A DNA stretch of 28,191 nt from Anthoceros angustus (Eukaryota; Streptophyta; Anthocerotopsida; Anthocerotales; Anthocerotaceae): positions 1 through 28,191 of the forward strand of contig MU008208.1 of assembly GCA_010909165.1 (NCBI GenBank). The letters run 5' to 3'. Shown here piece after piece: positions 1 through 11,462 of this stretch. The position numbers were made by a program, and so were the translations under genes. Numbering within the stretch: the first letter of the stretch is position 1; each line of letters opens with the position of its first letter. Under the pieces are notes generated by a model that saw nothing but the letters and a program-made list of their open reading frames with translations, made no database searches and was not told the DNA's origin.

Positions 1-980
1 GAGTCAATTTGCTGGATTGCTTCCCACATGTGCCCGAGCACCCGATACTCCTTCGCCATTGGTGCTCCGGAGCCGAGCGTGCGTCCGCTTGTGACCATCC
101 TCCCGCCAGTTCGAGCCGGAGCCGGCCGAGTCTCGTGAGGCCACAAGGCCGCCCACCTCGCAACCGCTGCTGTTCACTGCCCAGCCCCTGGCCGCTCCGC
201 CATTACCATAGCGCAGCCCTTCCGCCTTCCTTAATCGACCAGCTTTTTCGCCCAGCTCTCGCCCCCGCTTATTCTCTCGATTGAATGCTTACATGGTGGA
301 CAATTTACGTAATTTGCAAGAACTAGTCTCCCATGTGATCCTTTTCACTTGGTTGTCTTGTTCACCAGCGGGGAGCACCATCTGTTAGGTTAGTCACCAT
401 CGCCTCCATGTTTTTCAGCGGATGAAGCCTCACAATTACCTAATCCTGACATGGAGATTGCTATCACGAGGCCCTCACCTTAATGTCCTTCGCTCTTCGC
501 TTCTCGGTGTGTATAGGCCCGAGTTTGAGTTCCCTCAACATTTCTCTATACCTCCACACGCCTATCATCTTCCCTTTCCTCCACCCGTGTCTCCACTTGC
601 AGATGAGTTCAAGAAGACGAGCCCTCGCCTCTTCCAAAGCCGAGCCTCCTTGCACTTGCCATCAGCCCTAGCTAAGTCCGACAACTACCGGTGCCGTGGT
701 TGGCCAGACTTTTTCTGGTACTGCAGATTTGCAGGAGCCTTGAGATTTTTCACGATCTGCACCGTGAGTGCCCTTGGCTAGAAAACCCCGCTTTCAAGTT
801 GCACCATGTTTGTGAAGAAATTCAGGTCGCGGCGCCACCAGCGATGTGAAGATCGCAACTTTTGGTAACAGCTGTGTTCGCGCGTGTTTATGCCGTGTTT
901 ATCTGAATCTCGCAATGGCTTTGTTATAAATGTGTATTTTGGTAGACATAGTGCAAGGAAAAGCGGGAGCGTTGTAGGGC
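1..980. other. unassigned sequence, no recognised gene
   Basis: Positions 1-300 are GC-rich, and open frames run 9-284 (91 codons) and 422-781 (119 codons) on the + strand. Both are rich in Pro, Ser, Leu and Arg and show no motif I know. Such frames arise easily by chance in GC-rich DNA. From about 780 the sequence becomes more mixed and leads into the 5S-like segment. It could be a host-gene flank or the decayed 3' part of another retroelement. I assign no function. Confidence 0.4.
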
Positions 981-1040
981 TTCATATCGAAACTCAGTTA
1001 AGCTATGTGCCGATCAGTACCCGGATGGGGTGCTGACCAG
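981..1040 (+). repeat. 5S rRNA-like segment (partial)
   Basis: The order of conserved blocks follows the second half of plant 5S rRNA: a GAAACTC block, then AGTTAAGC (A-box region) at 995-1002, CAGTAC at 1015-1020 (intermediate element) and GGATGGGG..TGACC at 1023-1037 (C-box region). Spacing is close to that of 5S, but the 5' half is not recognisable and the C-box has small insertions. Cassandra-type TRIM retrotransposons of ferns and seed plants carry 5S-like sequence inside their LTRs, so this may be a remnant of such an element rather than a 5S gene. That reading is inference. Confidence 0.45.
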
Positions 1041-1084
1041 AACTTATTTTGGTGGACTTTATACTGGTTTTAACTCGAGGTTAA

Positions 1085-1218
1085 GTGGGAGTGTTGGATT
1101 AATAACCACGACGGTTAAATATCCCACTTACTTTTAGGTTATGCTATTTAGGGTTATTAGGCTACTTTTGTATATAACATTTTCTGCTCATTATTAAATA
1201 CACATCGTTTTATTTCCA
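1085..1218 (+). repeat. LTR-like block with polypurine tract and TATA box
   Basis: GTGGGAG at 1085-1091 directly precedes TGTTGGATTAATAACC from 1092. A short purine tract followed by TGTTGG is the usual junction of a copia internal region with its LTR. The block has a TATA-like TATATAAC at 1171-1178, an AT-rich stretch at 1191-1200 and a possible CCA end at 1216-1218, giving about 127 bp. The gag-like frame starts 11 bp later. No tRNA-Met primer-binding site is visible between the two, and I find no second copy of this block in the window. It may be a solo or foreign LTR rather than the 5' LTR of the element that follows. Confidence 0.45.
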
Positions 1219-1228
1219 TTGCTCTCGC

Positions 1229-1978
1229 ATGCCTCGCATGCCCTTTCTTGCTAGATGCATGAGGTATCTCCACAATGTCAACCTCCCACCCCTGTCCAAG
1301 GAGGACAAGTTTGACGCCAAACATAATTTCCCCACTTGGAAATTTGGATCACCAATATCCTTCGCAGAAGCTATGGGGCTACGTTGGTGGGGTTGGCACC
1401 CCTGCCCCATAGCTTGCCACGAGTTGGCACGTAAGGAGAAAGAAGAATGGGAGGACTACAACCAACAAGCCAAAAATGTTCTCATGCAAAGCATGAAGCA
1501 AGGCACCGGCAAAGAAATTGGAGGGGACCATGAAATGACATGGCAACACCGAGAAATCTGACGCCCACGACATCATGCACACCATACACACTATCAAGAG
1601 CTACCTCGCCTCGCATGGCGAGGGCGACCATGTGACCACCACGCAATGGTGTTTCGAGGTCGGACCGTGAAATTCCAGGCCCTCGGATTCAACATCCCCG
1701 AGGAGCTCCTAGCCGCACTGCTATCCACATTACTAATCGGGGTCGTCGCATGAGCTTGTGAATTCAACCCCTCACCAACAAGGTTTTAAGTGCCATGCTT
1801 ACGAGGAAGGCGCCGGAAAGTATTTGCTCAGGGAGCCCTCCTCCAGTGCTTTCTTCACGTGACGAGGGCTAACAGAGGTCGTGGAAGAGGCTCCTTCCGA
1901 GGCACCACGCGCACAATAGAGGACGGGTACATTCCCACCATGGCAGAGGCAATTTCAACCCATCATGGAAGATCCTAA
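1229..1978 (+). pseudogene. gag: copia Gag remnant
   Basis: The frame from ATG 1229 runs to 1561 and contains KFDAKHNFPTWKF followed by W, a weak match to the copia Gag N-terminus (a 'G.NY..W' type start). EKEEWEDYNQQAKNVL follows and fits the W...D..A helix of that fold. After a frameshift, the segment near 1683-1740 reads FNIPEELLAALL, like the 'G..I.dee....lL.sL' part of copia Gag. RGRGRGSF near 1885-1905 matches the basic, Gly/Arg-rich C-terminal region. At least two frameshifts and stops break the gene. A zinc knuckle (C..C....H....C) would be expected after it, and only a decayed H/A-rich trace is seen near 2025-2080. Confidence 0.6.
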
Positions 1979-2041
1979 AATACGCCGTAAGGGTTAGGGA
2001 TCTTCTAACAATTAAAATCAGCATTCGCCAATCGCCTTAAC

Positions 2042-2454
2042 CATGCGGCACTCTAAGGCTTTCCTCGCTCACATTGACCACGACCCTCAACTTGCTAGCA
2101 CACCTCGCCTCTGTAGCCTCCTCGCTTATCTCGCCCAAAACATGCTCGTATATTGACCCGAGCCTCCCAACATATGACTCCCCACAGTGGAATACTTCAC
2201 TAAAATCACACCTACAAAGACAAATTAATTTTCACCTTGGTGACAATTCTAAACACCACATACTTGGGCTTGGATCAGTAGACCTCAATGTCCAACCCAA
2301 CTCAACCCTGCAGATTTCAGATGTCCGTCTAGTACCTGGCCTCACCAAAAATCTTTTCTCAGTTCGAAAGGTTGATCAAGCTGGCTGCTACGTCTGCTTT
2401 GGAAACGGCCATTGTGTCATTGAAACACCACAAGGCGACCTGATCGCCACGTGA
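2042..2454 (+). pseudogene. copia protease and pre-integrase remnant
   Basis: The segment 2159-2200 reads RASQHMTPHSGILH, the sequence that normally follows the aspartic protease D-S/T-G site. Here the D-S-G codons are replaced by a stop and unrelated codons, so the active site is lost. In another frame (2074-2454), HLGDNSKHHILGLGSV, then DVRLVPGLTKNLFSV, then GDLIAT give the standard region between protease and integrase. The change of frame between the two parts marks at least one indel. The pol region is clearly copia and clearly inactive. Confidence 0.75.
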
Positions 2455-3330
2455 CCTTAAAATGACGACTTATACCATCTCGTGGTTAGCCACCCTCATC
2501 TCTATCCGCAGTACGTAAACACAATCGACGTTCTGTGGCATGCCCGGCCTGCACATGAATCACAGAAAATGAAGGACATGTTAAAACTCCGTCACGGCAC
2601 CCTCTCACACGTAGAGGACTTGGCAGAAGCCTGTTCCCTTGGAAAGAGCCATCGATCACCTTTTCCTAAGGCATCCAACACACGAGCAACCAAGCGCCTT
2701 CACCGGTACATTCGACCTGCGGCCCTTCACCGATCATTGTTCGCTACACCTACTTTATGCTGGTAATCGACTTCACTCGCCAACATCATTTACACACTCA
2801 AGAACAAGGCCCAAGCATTTTCATGCTTCAAGGACTACAAGACCTGGTCCGAAAAACAAAGCAGGCGATACCTTACTTTGCCTCGGATCCGATGGAGGTG
2901 GTGAATATGGCTCCACTCAATTTTCCAACCACGCAAGGCATCAACAGACAGATTACCACCCCACACACCTCTCAGCAGAACGGGGTCGCAGAATGGATGA
3001 ACAGAACTATACAAAACTGCGGACTAGCCATGCTCATCCACGCCCAGTTACCTAAAATCACGGCGAGGCAATGCGACGCAGCTGTTTGCCACATCAGAAC
3101 ACTAACCTTGTCCCTCTCTCAGGGCACCCCATACGAAGCCTGGACAGGCAACAAGCCAGATTTCTCCTCATTATATTCGAGCTCACTGTGTATGCCCACA
3201 TTCCCAAGGCTCTCGTGACAAAACTCGACAATAAGGCCCGAAGTTCTGTTCCTGCTTCGGCTTCACCGGCATCAAAGGCTACAAAATTATACACCCTCAA
3301 ACCCACAAGGTGACTCATTCTCGCGTCACA
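2455..3330 (+). pseudogene. copia integrase remnant (GAG-pre-integrase and rve core)
   Basis: LWHARPAH, KMKDMLKL and CSLGKSHRSPFPKAS at about 2536-2670 are the zinc-binding pre-integrase region, with one expected zinc ligand not seen. The catalytic core follows in shifting frames: MLVIDFTR near 2757, LGSDGGGEYGSTQF near 2880-2925, and TTPHTSQQNGVAEWMNRTI near 2957-3013, which holds the catalytic Glu. GTPYEAWTGNKPD near 3124-3162 and a KLDNKAR / GYKI block near 3222-3300 complete the C-terminal part. The first catalytic Asp region near 2710 reads HSTCGP and lacks the Asp. Several frameshifts make it non-functional. Confidence 0.85.
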
Positions 3331-4135
3331 TTTCTTGAGGATATGCACCACGCCTGGGAGCTTCACAACAGACAATGACGACGAGGATGGTTCCGTGATT
3401 TCTCCGTCCTCGGCCGGATCCCACCACAACCACGCCCAGTTCACCTCGCCCAACCCAGACCTCCGCCCACACTCTGCCCACGCACGGCCCCTATTTCGAT
3501 CTGGGACACACCTCAACCAATGTTCGGCGACACAACGCCGACCTTGCCACCCTCACTCACGCCTCCAGCCCCCGGGCGAACGGCCCTGAGAAGGGGGTAG
3601 GCAGTTCAGTATGGGCTTGACGAGGACGACACCCCGACGGCCTCCATCACATCAACAAAGCGCACCAAGGAGGTTCTGCACCCGGCCACCAAAGATGGGG
3701 AGAGCTCACCGTGCGTAACGGCGCTTGAACCGCGTGGCACGGCGCCCACACCCGGCGTGAACATGGACCGCCTCGCGCGCACACACGCACGCCCACAGCT
3801 CGGCTCCGGATCATCCCAAGGATCGCAGGTCGGCCCGCCATCACACACAAGACACCGGACGTCCGGACGGGGAGCAACACCGATTTTCACCACATAATCG
3901 ACTCAACAATTATGGTCCTTATCCCCACTCCAAAAGGCAAGCGAAATATATTTTGATTTTCCTAATCATGATAATCCAGATATCCAACCAATAAACACCC
4001 AAGGCGTCAACGAGACTCCGGATCCGTATCATGAGGGCACACATGAGAACATCCCACAGCATCAACCTGACACCAACCAGCCTAGACGTAGGCACTCTCA
4101 GCGTTCTAACGCAGGTAAGATAAATAGATACACTC
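3331..4135 (+). pseudogene. copia linker between integrase and reverse transcriptase
   Basis: A low-complexity Pro/Thr/His/Ser-rich reading region runs here with several stops. It ends in RRRHSQRSNAGKINRYTQ at about 4081-4134, the 'RRS.R...P.RY' type motif that usually lies some 50 residues before the copia reverse transcriptase. Element A begins at 4136, immediately after it. The match is by motif and position only. Confidence 0.6.
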
Positions 4136-4204
4136 AACACCATAAATTTTGAAGGGGGGGAATATCCTCGATGGGGGTTTTTTGTGAATAACCGCTGAAG
4201 AGGG
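4136..4204 (+). repeat. left inverted end of A with three G-run iterons
   Basis: Outer end AACACCATAAATT, then three iterons in the same orientation: TGAAGGGGGGG at 4150-4160, CGATGGGGG at 4169-4177 and TGAAGAGGG at 4196-4204. The spacings (19 and 27 bp) match the left end of element B (19 and 28 bp). Such repeated subterminal motifs are typical transposase-binding sites; binding is inferred. Confidence 0.75.
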
Positions 4205-5161
4205 TTGGTGATGGGTCTAAAAGCTGTGGGTTCAGCTATTATTAGGAAACCATACTGGAAAAAAGGGTCCGGCTCTTGGATCATACGAGTTTTCCGTTGG
4301 TTCATATATCGCCGAAGGTGACCCTCTTCCCTTAACCATTTGTTTCGCCAAAACAAGACCCACTAATGCACACCTGATGCCGGTCAAGCAATAATAGCGA
4401 ATCTGCGAATCAACGCCACTATGGAAGGGTTATGCAATTTCGCGACACGTTCAAACCATCAACATATTTATGGGAAGAAAATTTTGTTTCCGTGTGTAAT
4501 GTGTGATCCTTCGCCTATTTTACAGGTGGTGAGGCGAGGGCCGGCCCTCCCTTGCCTCACCATGTGGAAGGTCACATGGAACATGTTTGCTATCCACTTG
4601 GGCACCGCCTTGTAATGAATTTTGAACAGTGGATGTGGTGCGGCGTGGCATGTTCCACGAGTGGCCGGCGCCCCGCCATTGTCCACAAGGACACATTCCA
4701 CATGTTTGATATCGCATGGTCACCACTTCCTTTGGAATGGCATATGAACCCGAGGGGGGTCATGTTGCATGCCGTGGTGTTGCACACTACCCCCAAACCG
4801 ATCACACGCACCATATTCCACCATCAATACTGACACACCCATCAATAAATATTACCCAATACCATCACGGTATGTGCAATCGATTGCGCTACTTCAATTT
4901 GAGATAAAGTTATGCACTTACGAGAATGAATGGGGCGCCGCGCGCCACCCTTCCATCGCGATTAAGTTGGAAAGGATGGGCGTAATGGACACGTGAAGTG
5001 GGGAGCCACATCCATACAACCCCTAATGAGAATGGTTCAGCCGGTCCCTACGGTCAATAGCTATTCGCCCCCGAGTTCACGCCATCGCTGGCCGGCGTCC
5101 CCATTATTGTCATCGCTATCCTCCCACACTTTGACCGGGCGGTTGTATGAATCCGCATCGC
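4205..5161. other. left subterminal region of A, 3' of the minus-strand gene
   Basis: No recognisable domain. The part 5076-5275 is similar to 24401-24600 in element B, including TACAAATGTTTCCGC and GACCTCT / AACCTCT blocks. On the minus strand it probably encodes the C-terminal tail of the transposase-like gene. GC-rich palindromes lie at 4528-4561 and near 4661-4680 and 4931-4950. Confidence 0.5.
4528..4561. repeat. GC-rich palindrome
   Basis: The arms GGTGAGGC and GCCTCACC enclose a perfect 14-bp palindrome GAGGGCCGGCCCTC plus four extra bases (CCTT). It can form a strong hairpin. It is one of several such modules in A and B. Confidence 0.7.
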
Positions 5162-7824
5162 TCAATTTGTCCCCGATCGCCTTTTTGTCCACCGCATACA
5201 AATGTTTCCGCATTCAAAATAAAACCGTAATAAAGGATGATCAGTATCATTGACATAGACCTCTGTATGTTTTGGGATAAAATACCTTATTCCCTTTTTC
5301 CCAAAGGTCGCCCATCTTGTTTGGCTTCCTCGTAGTATATATTCCTCTACATACCGCCAGACGATCCCATGATCCGTCCGACCGGGATAAGAAAGTGAGG
5401 TTGTGGTGCATCCAACCTCACGTATTTTCCCAATCCGTAAAGGTCTGTGTATGTCGGTGCATGGCACGAGGAACATTCCTTCTTGATCTCTCGCAATATC
5501 GCCATTCAACGCGCCATTTCACGCCGCTGCCTTCCAATGTTTTGATATGCTCCTGTACATATCTCGTTGGGGAAGCTCCCTCAACAGTGCTTCCTCTAGC
5601 AAAGCTTCATCAGGTACATGAAGGGGTTGCGCTGTCTCTTCCTCTTCAGCACGGGAGAACCATTTCCAAGGACGGTCCAGAACAAGGCCGATGTGGTTTT
5701 CGACAATAATAAAGAATCTCGGCCGTCAACCTGCAATTCTTCCCACCACTTGTACTCTTGTTACATAAGGTCGCAAACCCACTAACCCATCCTTCAAATG
5801 AGCCACACCTTGGGTGTGAGTGCCCCCGCGGTTCCTTTTTATCCTGCACGTAAGGACATCAAATGGCCTCGAAGGAACGAAATTTAAAACTCCAAACGCC
5901 TCCGCTTCCCAAAGCGGTGAAGTTGAATCTTGCTCGATGATCGTGACCACGCGGTCGTTTGTCCTCGCTAATTTTGAACTGCGCCGGTATGATGATTATT
6001 CAACTTCTTCACCGCATACTTGACCTCCCCGTCCCCTGCTCAGACAGACATATGTCCGGAACTGAACCTCCACGAACCTTCACCTGGAGAGGGAGTATAT
6101 GCCTCCGCAATGTCCGCAACAGCGTAGCGCTTCGCTTTGTGTTTAAGGCTTTTGGAAAAGCAGGAAAACATCCGGTCTATTTGATCATGGTGTGACCAAC
6201 CAAGAGGAATCCCACCTTCACTTTTTGAACGTGCCCATATCAACGAGCATGTTCAAATATGCAAACAATAGCTGATTCTTGTTCTCCGACATGTATTGTC
6301 AAGTTGCAAATACAACACTTTGGGCAGCACACCATCATAGTTGTGGATGACATCTTGAATGACGAGATAGTCAAATTGGCATCATTCCGGAGGTTGGCGA
6401 GTGCAAAACGCCGTGGCTTTGTGGGTGTAGTTGTGGATCATGCACCGACCACGTGAACGGAAATGCGGCATTCCTCCTAGGTTTTTGGCCACCTCAACAT
6501 GTGCGGTAGCTCTTTCTTCCGTCCATGCCATCGATACAAGCATATACTTATGTGGTTCAACATAACTCTTGCTCCGTGTTTTGTCATCTTCGTGACGCAC
6601 TAGCCGCATGTGGGCGCCCAATCTTTGATATTTCTCCGCATAACATATGCACACCGTAGTGTGAGTCCTTTAAAGTTGTCAACTTACAAGACAAAAACAT
6701 AGTATGATGTCCAAAGAATCATCGCCAGCATCACTCTCCGACATGTGGCAATGTATGTCATGGACACCGCCAACTTGACCTTCCTCCACCCTCCACCCTA
6801 CGACGGACCTTAAATGATATAATGGGCGAACACATTTGTCGCATTTCCAAGCCCGGAAGGTCCATAAGGCATACTTGTAGGGCGCGCCCACCGGCGCCTG
6901 GCCCCGACCTCATTCCCAAGGTCGAGATGGTATAAGTTTTCATGCCGGGCCCAAGCAATGTCATAGGCACATGCTTGGGTTACCCGAGCGACCGGCGCCG
7001 CATGACCAGGGGAACCCTCCTTAGATAAGGTAGATGGTGGGCGCCGTCGGCGCCCACCGGGACATGTCCACACATACATACTACATATACATCGCCATTG
7101 AGGGTTTGGCCCACATGGTCAACAACCCTCAGATCTGGAAAGCAAGGGATAAGGAAACAATGTAACTTACCTTGATCAACCTTTGAGATTGTATTTCGTA
7201 TAGTTGTTTTCAATCCAGCAAGCGAGCAAGTAGAGAATCATAGACTTTGGAATCTTTACCTGTTGAAGTGCCCTTTCCATAGCTTCAAGAACTGTGCGAG
7301 GTCACGCATCACGACCTCTTTGTTCACAATGCCGCCTATATTCACTCCAAATTTCTAGTTTTGTGTATGTGTCGTAAGTTGAAGACCTCGATATTTGGAA
7401 GTCTCTCACCATGTTGAGGAAAGCATTGTCCATCCAGGCTATTGCACTTAATGCATGGTGAGATCGCTTTTGGATTCGGCCTCATAGCATCCCACTGCAT
7501 TCAGATGACTCTACTCTTCAACTCTTCATACGGGCCGAGGCAATACACTCTTCCGGCGCAAGCAAGATCAAAAGGATCCGCCCGAAGATGAGTCACAACT
7601 TTGACGCTGATCCCGCCGCACAACCCGTATCGTGGATTCCAAAATGTTTCGCCTCGCCTCCCCATCCGTAAATAGCGATATCGTTGTTCACGAAACCTTT
7701 CTTTTGTCAACTGCGGAGACACATCCGATTGCAACATGCCTTCCGAAATCAATGTTGATACGACTTCACATTTCCTCATTGAGACCCCCCGCCTCTTCCG
7801 CACCGGACACTCGTAGTCTCGCAC
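5162..7824 (-). pseudogene. transposase-like gene (DUF7869-type), degenerate
   Basis: Reading the minus strand from 7824: a Cys/charged N-terminal part (KERFREQRYRYL near 7690), a YCLGPYEELK stretch near 7520, HMRLVRHEDDKTRSK near 6590, IDGMD at 6521-6535, LQLDNT near 6295-6310, ENKNQLLFAYLNML near 6245-6285, then KVGFLLVGHT and DRMFSCFSKSL near 6130-6215. This order is that of an uncharacterised eukaryotic family I know as DUF7869, thought to have an RNase H-like fold. The Asp of LQLDNT, the Asp of IDGMD and the GHT / Asp-containing block are plausible catalytic residues (inference). The blocks lie in different frames, so there are several indels; a one-base loss separates GHT from DRMFS. 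A C-terminal tail reaches about 5160. I infer it is the transposase of A. Confidence 0.7.
7036..7058. repeat. GC-rich perfect hairpin
   Basis: GGTGGGCGCCG and CGGCGCCCACC form an 11-bp perfect stem with a single T between them. A related patch (GGCGCGCCCACCGGCGCCTG) lies at 6881-6900. Both fall in the decayed minus-strand gene, where they look like small insertions. Confidence 0.75.
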
Positions 7825-8914
7825 ACCAAAGTCTCACTCACCTGGTTTGGGGTGATAAGATGGCGGATGTCGCTCCGGACTGCTCGAAATCGTCGCCTCA
7901 TTCGATTGCCGCAGCTTCGCCGTCTGGTGCGGTGCGGACGACTCCACCGCAACAACCGCCTCCACGCATTCGAGCCCACCTTGGGAGGGCCTTTTCTAGC
8001 TAGCCGCTTGCTCACACCGTTGTTTGCATGGAGATCCTTCGAGCGGCATACCGTTAAGATTTCTTGGTGTCCGCGGCAGCACCTCGGAATGGTAGGGGAG
8101 GCCGAGAGCGGGCCACCCGCCACGGCAACTGGTGTGCAAAGACTTGACTTAGTAGAGGATAAAATTCACAAAGTCAACCTCCATTAGAATCCGGTGATGA
8201 AACAAACCTTCGTGACCCGTAGTGGCGAGGAGAACTGGAGATGTCTTGCGACCTCATGGACGCCTGGGGCATTCACCGCTTCTCCTCGTCCGTTGCTTTT
8301 GGAAGATGTCTTTCATATTGGGATTGACCTCACCATCCGCAAAGTCGCACAATCAAACAGGGAATGAGGACATGTTTGCGCAACGCATCCACGACGACGA
8401 CATTCGATCGAAAGCAAGGCTTACATCGCCTCGGAGTGAGTGGCGCAAGCATTTTGTTGGGCGCCTTCCGAGGTAGGACGAAGTGGAGGAATGAAAGAAG
8501 GCAAGGTTCATTCTAACAAGATACCGAAATGTCTAAGCCTTCCGGAGGCCGTTTGGATAACAATACCACCAACCATATAAAACCATTGTTGAAGAAAACG
8601 CCGTTAAGTTACTAATGCTTGGAGGGAAGTAACGGAAAGTCATTATGGTTTGTAATTAAACAAACCCACACGCAATGGGAAAAGCGGTAGTTAACTGTAG
8701 GTACAACATGGCGGCGTTAATAATGTGCCACCGGGTTCGAACCATCTAGTTGGAGCAACCAGAAACCCTAACTTAAAGTAATTATTCACGGAGAGGTGAA
8801 CGAGTTACGGCGTTTAAAAAGCAAGTTTAACGCATACAAAACCGTGGAGCGCAACCGCCCCTCAAAGCGGCGAGCCCGGGCTTTGCGCGACGTGAGCGGG
8901 TCCGACTTCGAGAG
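7825..8914. other. central divergent region of A
   Basis: This is the stretch between the two divergent genes. Frames are open on both strands in 7.8-8.4 kb (up to 123 codons) but show no domain; some may be the N-terminal exon of the minus-strand gene. 8480-8800 is AT-richer with no coding signal and is the likeliest place for promoters. I see no clear TATA pair. A GGGTTCGAACC box at 8730-8740 has no matching A-box. Confidence 0.35.
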
Positions 8915-10063
8915 GTGAGAGTGCGAGCGCCATCTCTAACCCTTGATTGCAGCGAAGGAGAAATTGGGCAAGACCGGATCGCAGCTGCTCGTGGTTTTCT
9001 CACTTTCCGTGTTTGCACCGATTGTGAATCCATTGACGCGTTGGAATTGGTCATTGACAGAGAAGGAAGGCCCATCCGAATTGGCCTATGTCAAATTGAA
9101 GGTGATGGCGATGGGCGACGAAGAAGGATCGGCGAATCCGGATCCCGAGCCTGCAGAGTCAAGAAAACGAGAGTGAGGAAAAGACAGAGAAGGCCGGATG
9201 ATTTGCATGGAAGACCTGTCTTTGGGAGGACATGCTGTGGGCCGGTGCGGCAGCTTCCGCAGCGGGGCCACTCAAGTCCGAAGCGGGCTCAAAGGCTTCC
9301 ACAACAAATCGGAGGCCATGGAGAGAAGGTGGAGAAGGGTGGGAAGAGGGTGGCTCCTATTCCTTCGCCATACGCCGAGGAGAGACATTCGACGCCTGGA
9401 GCTCGATGGATGCAGAAGGTCTTGGACAAGGATTGGATGGTTGTTCAGGATCCGCAACCAAGACGAGAGCATGTTTTGACGCCGTATACAAGCCGTGGAT
9501 TATGGGTTACAAGGATGCACCAATCAACGGCAAGGGGGTGGTGGGCAACATTGGACATGTCCAATGGGGATCTCAGAGTACGCTTCTCGCATTACAAGGC
9601 CCCAAGAATTTGATGCGGTGCTGTGGTCCCGAGCTAGAGCTCGAGATCGTTCAACAATCTTGTGATCAAGAAGTGCGAACCCGCCGCTTTTGGAGCTTTT
9701 CGGAATGTAGGCGAGCAAATTCGCAACTCGATTATTTATGCTTTCCAATGTTTTGCTTCACCGCTTTGTCTCTAACATGAGCATTGTTCATTGCGCAGGC
9801 TGTGATGGGGAATGTTTCATCGTGACTTGTGCGGAAATCACACAACTGCTCAAAGACAGAGGGTCATGGCGCGGCAAGAGCCGAGGTGCGTGACGAGGAG
9901 GAAGAGAAGGACAGACAACGAGGAGGGCACAATTTGGCCCCGAGGATGAAGACTATGGGCCAATGCCGATATCCGGGACTGGATGAAGAAAATTCGGACG
10001 CAACAGACGACAGGATGCGGGGTTTTCATGCCTTATGAAACACCCCGCTGCGATCACCGAGGG

Positions 10064-10225
10064 TTGAGGGGGCCGGCCGGCGCCTGAGCCGCCAGGCGTC
10101 GAGGCGGTGCTTGACGCGCAGTCTGGAAGCCGGAGAGGAACCTGGCGCGCCGGCCGGCGCCTCACACAGGAGGCCTCAGGCACCACCGCATGAGGCGGAG
10201 GAGAGGGGCGCGCCGGCCGCGCCCG
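10064..10225. repeat. GC-rich palindromic cluster
   Basis: It contains GGCCGGCCGGCGCC near 10071-10084, GGCGCGCCGGCCGGCGCC near 10144-10161, and the perfect palindrome GGGCGCG-CCGGC-CGCGCCC at 10206-10224. Flanking sequence is much less GC-rich. Confidence 0.65.
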
Positions 10226-11462
10226 CTATGACTAACAGGGCGAGAGAGGAGGAAGGGCCTAAGGGAAAAGGAAGGGATCTGAAGAAGATCGAGGCAGGGA
10301 AGGACAGAGAGGACCATCCTAAAAAAAGCAAAGAGGAAAGGCAACAACCGCAGAGGGTGGAAAATGGGTGACATTCCATGTGACAACAGATCAGAGAGGA
10401 TTGCGGAAGCTATCCGGATGAAGACCCTTGACACGGGAGAAGATATGCGAAGGTAGTAAACAAGGTTGGTGAAATTGGAGAACCTTCGCCGCATCGCACG
10501 ACGCCGATGCATGACACGGAGGGTGGATGAAGCATGGGCCAATTATTTGGCGCGTGTTATATCGAAAGGGAGGATTGAAGAGGGCGTTTTGCCTTTATTA
10601 TGTATGATTGATCTGCGGAGTGTGATGACATGGAAAAACTAGAGCGTAGATTCAGGCCAAAAATATGTCATGGGAGTCCTAGGAGGAAACCACACTTATG
10701 CGCAATGAAGCATCTTGACATCTCCGCAAAAGCGGTTTATGTGGAGGCTCATGTACTGTGGTCTCAATGTACAGAGATGCGAGTCCTCGCCATGCACTAT
10801 AATACGGCGTGTCGACAAGCGGAAGATGAATTTTATAGAGGTGAGGTATTTGCGTGATGAATTGATTATTGCGAAACGGATGGTGCGTGATGACCATGAC
10901 ATGGAAATTCAACTTGTATAAGGTGTTGGGGCTTATTGAGGATGATGAAGCACGCGAAGATGATGTTTATAAATGTAACAAGGTTGACAACAGACACATT
11001 TTATGCATCGCGAAACAAGAGGGTAGGGTATGGGAAAATGTAGACAAGATATTTACCAAGTGGGAAGCGTGGAGTTGCCAGAGAAGAAGCATGTGATAGC
11101 GGACAAGCAAGAAGAGCAAGGTGAAGTGAAAGTGACCGACGAGGCTAACAAAATAGAAATCTATGTGAAGCCAAAAGATATGCTTGCAAAGCCTTGGAAA
11201 TCATTTCAAGGGATTCCGGGGAGTGTGGGCAGAGATACTTATCACGCAGAGAAAGTGGGTGTCTCATTGACCGAAAGGAATGGATGAATATATCGCTCGG
11301 AAGAAATTCCATATTATTCAAGTGGCGATGGCTAAACACTTGGTTTTCTTTTGAAGAGGTTCGGCAGAGTATCCCCAAAGACTCAATCGATGAAATGTCG
11401 CGATTCCAAACGGCATTTGGAAAGGTAAGCCATTTTCCGGACCTTCTTTCCATTTTAATTCA

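Noticed and set aside
422-781. 119-codon open frame at the left edge
   Set aside because: No domain, strongly skewed composition and overlapping open frames on other frames; chance is likely.
1092-1218. Firm call of this block as the 5' LTR of the copia element
   Set aside because: No primer-binding site follows and no matching 3' LTR is found after 14859; kept only as LTR-like.
3588-3602. GAGAAGGGGGTAGG as a further iteron or terminal end of the A family
   Set aside because: It lies inside the copia linker without the AACAC end or a second iteron.
8725-8745. GGGTTCGAACC as a tRNA B-box in A
   Set aside because: No A-box at the right distance and no cloverleaf arms on either side.
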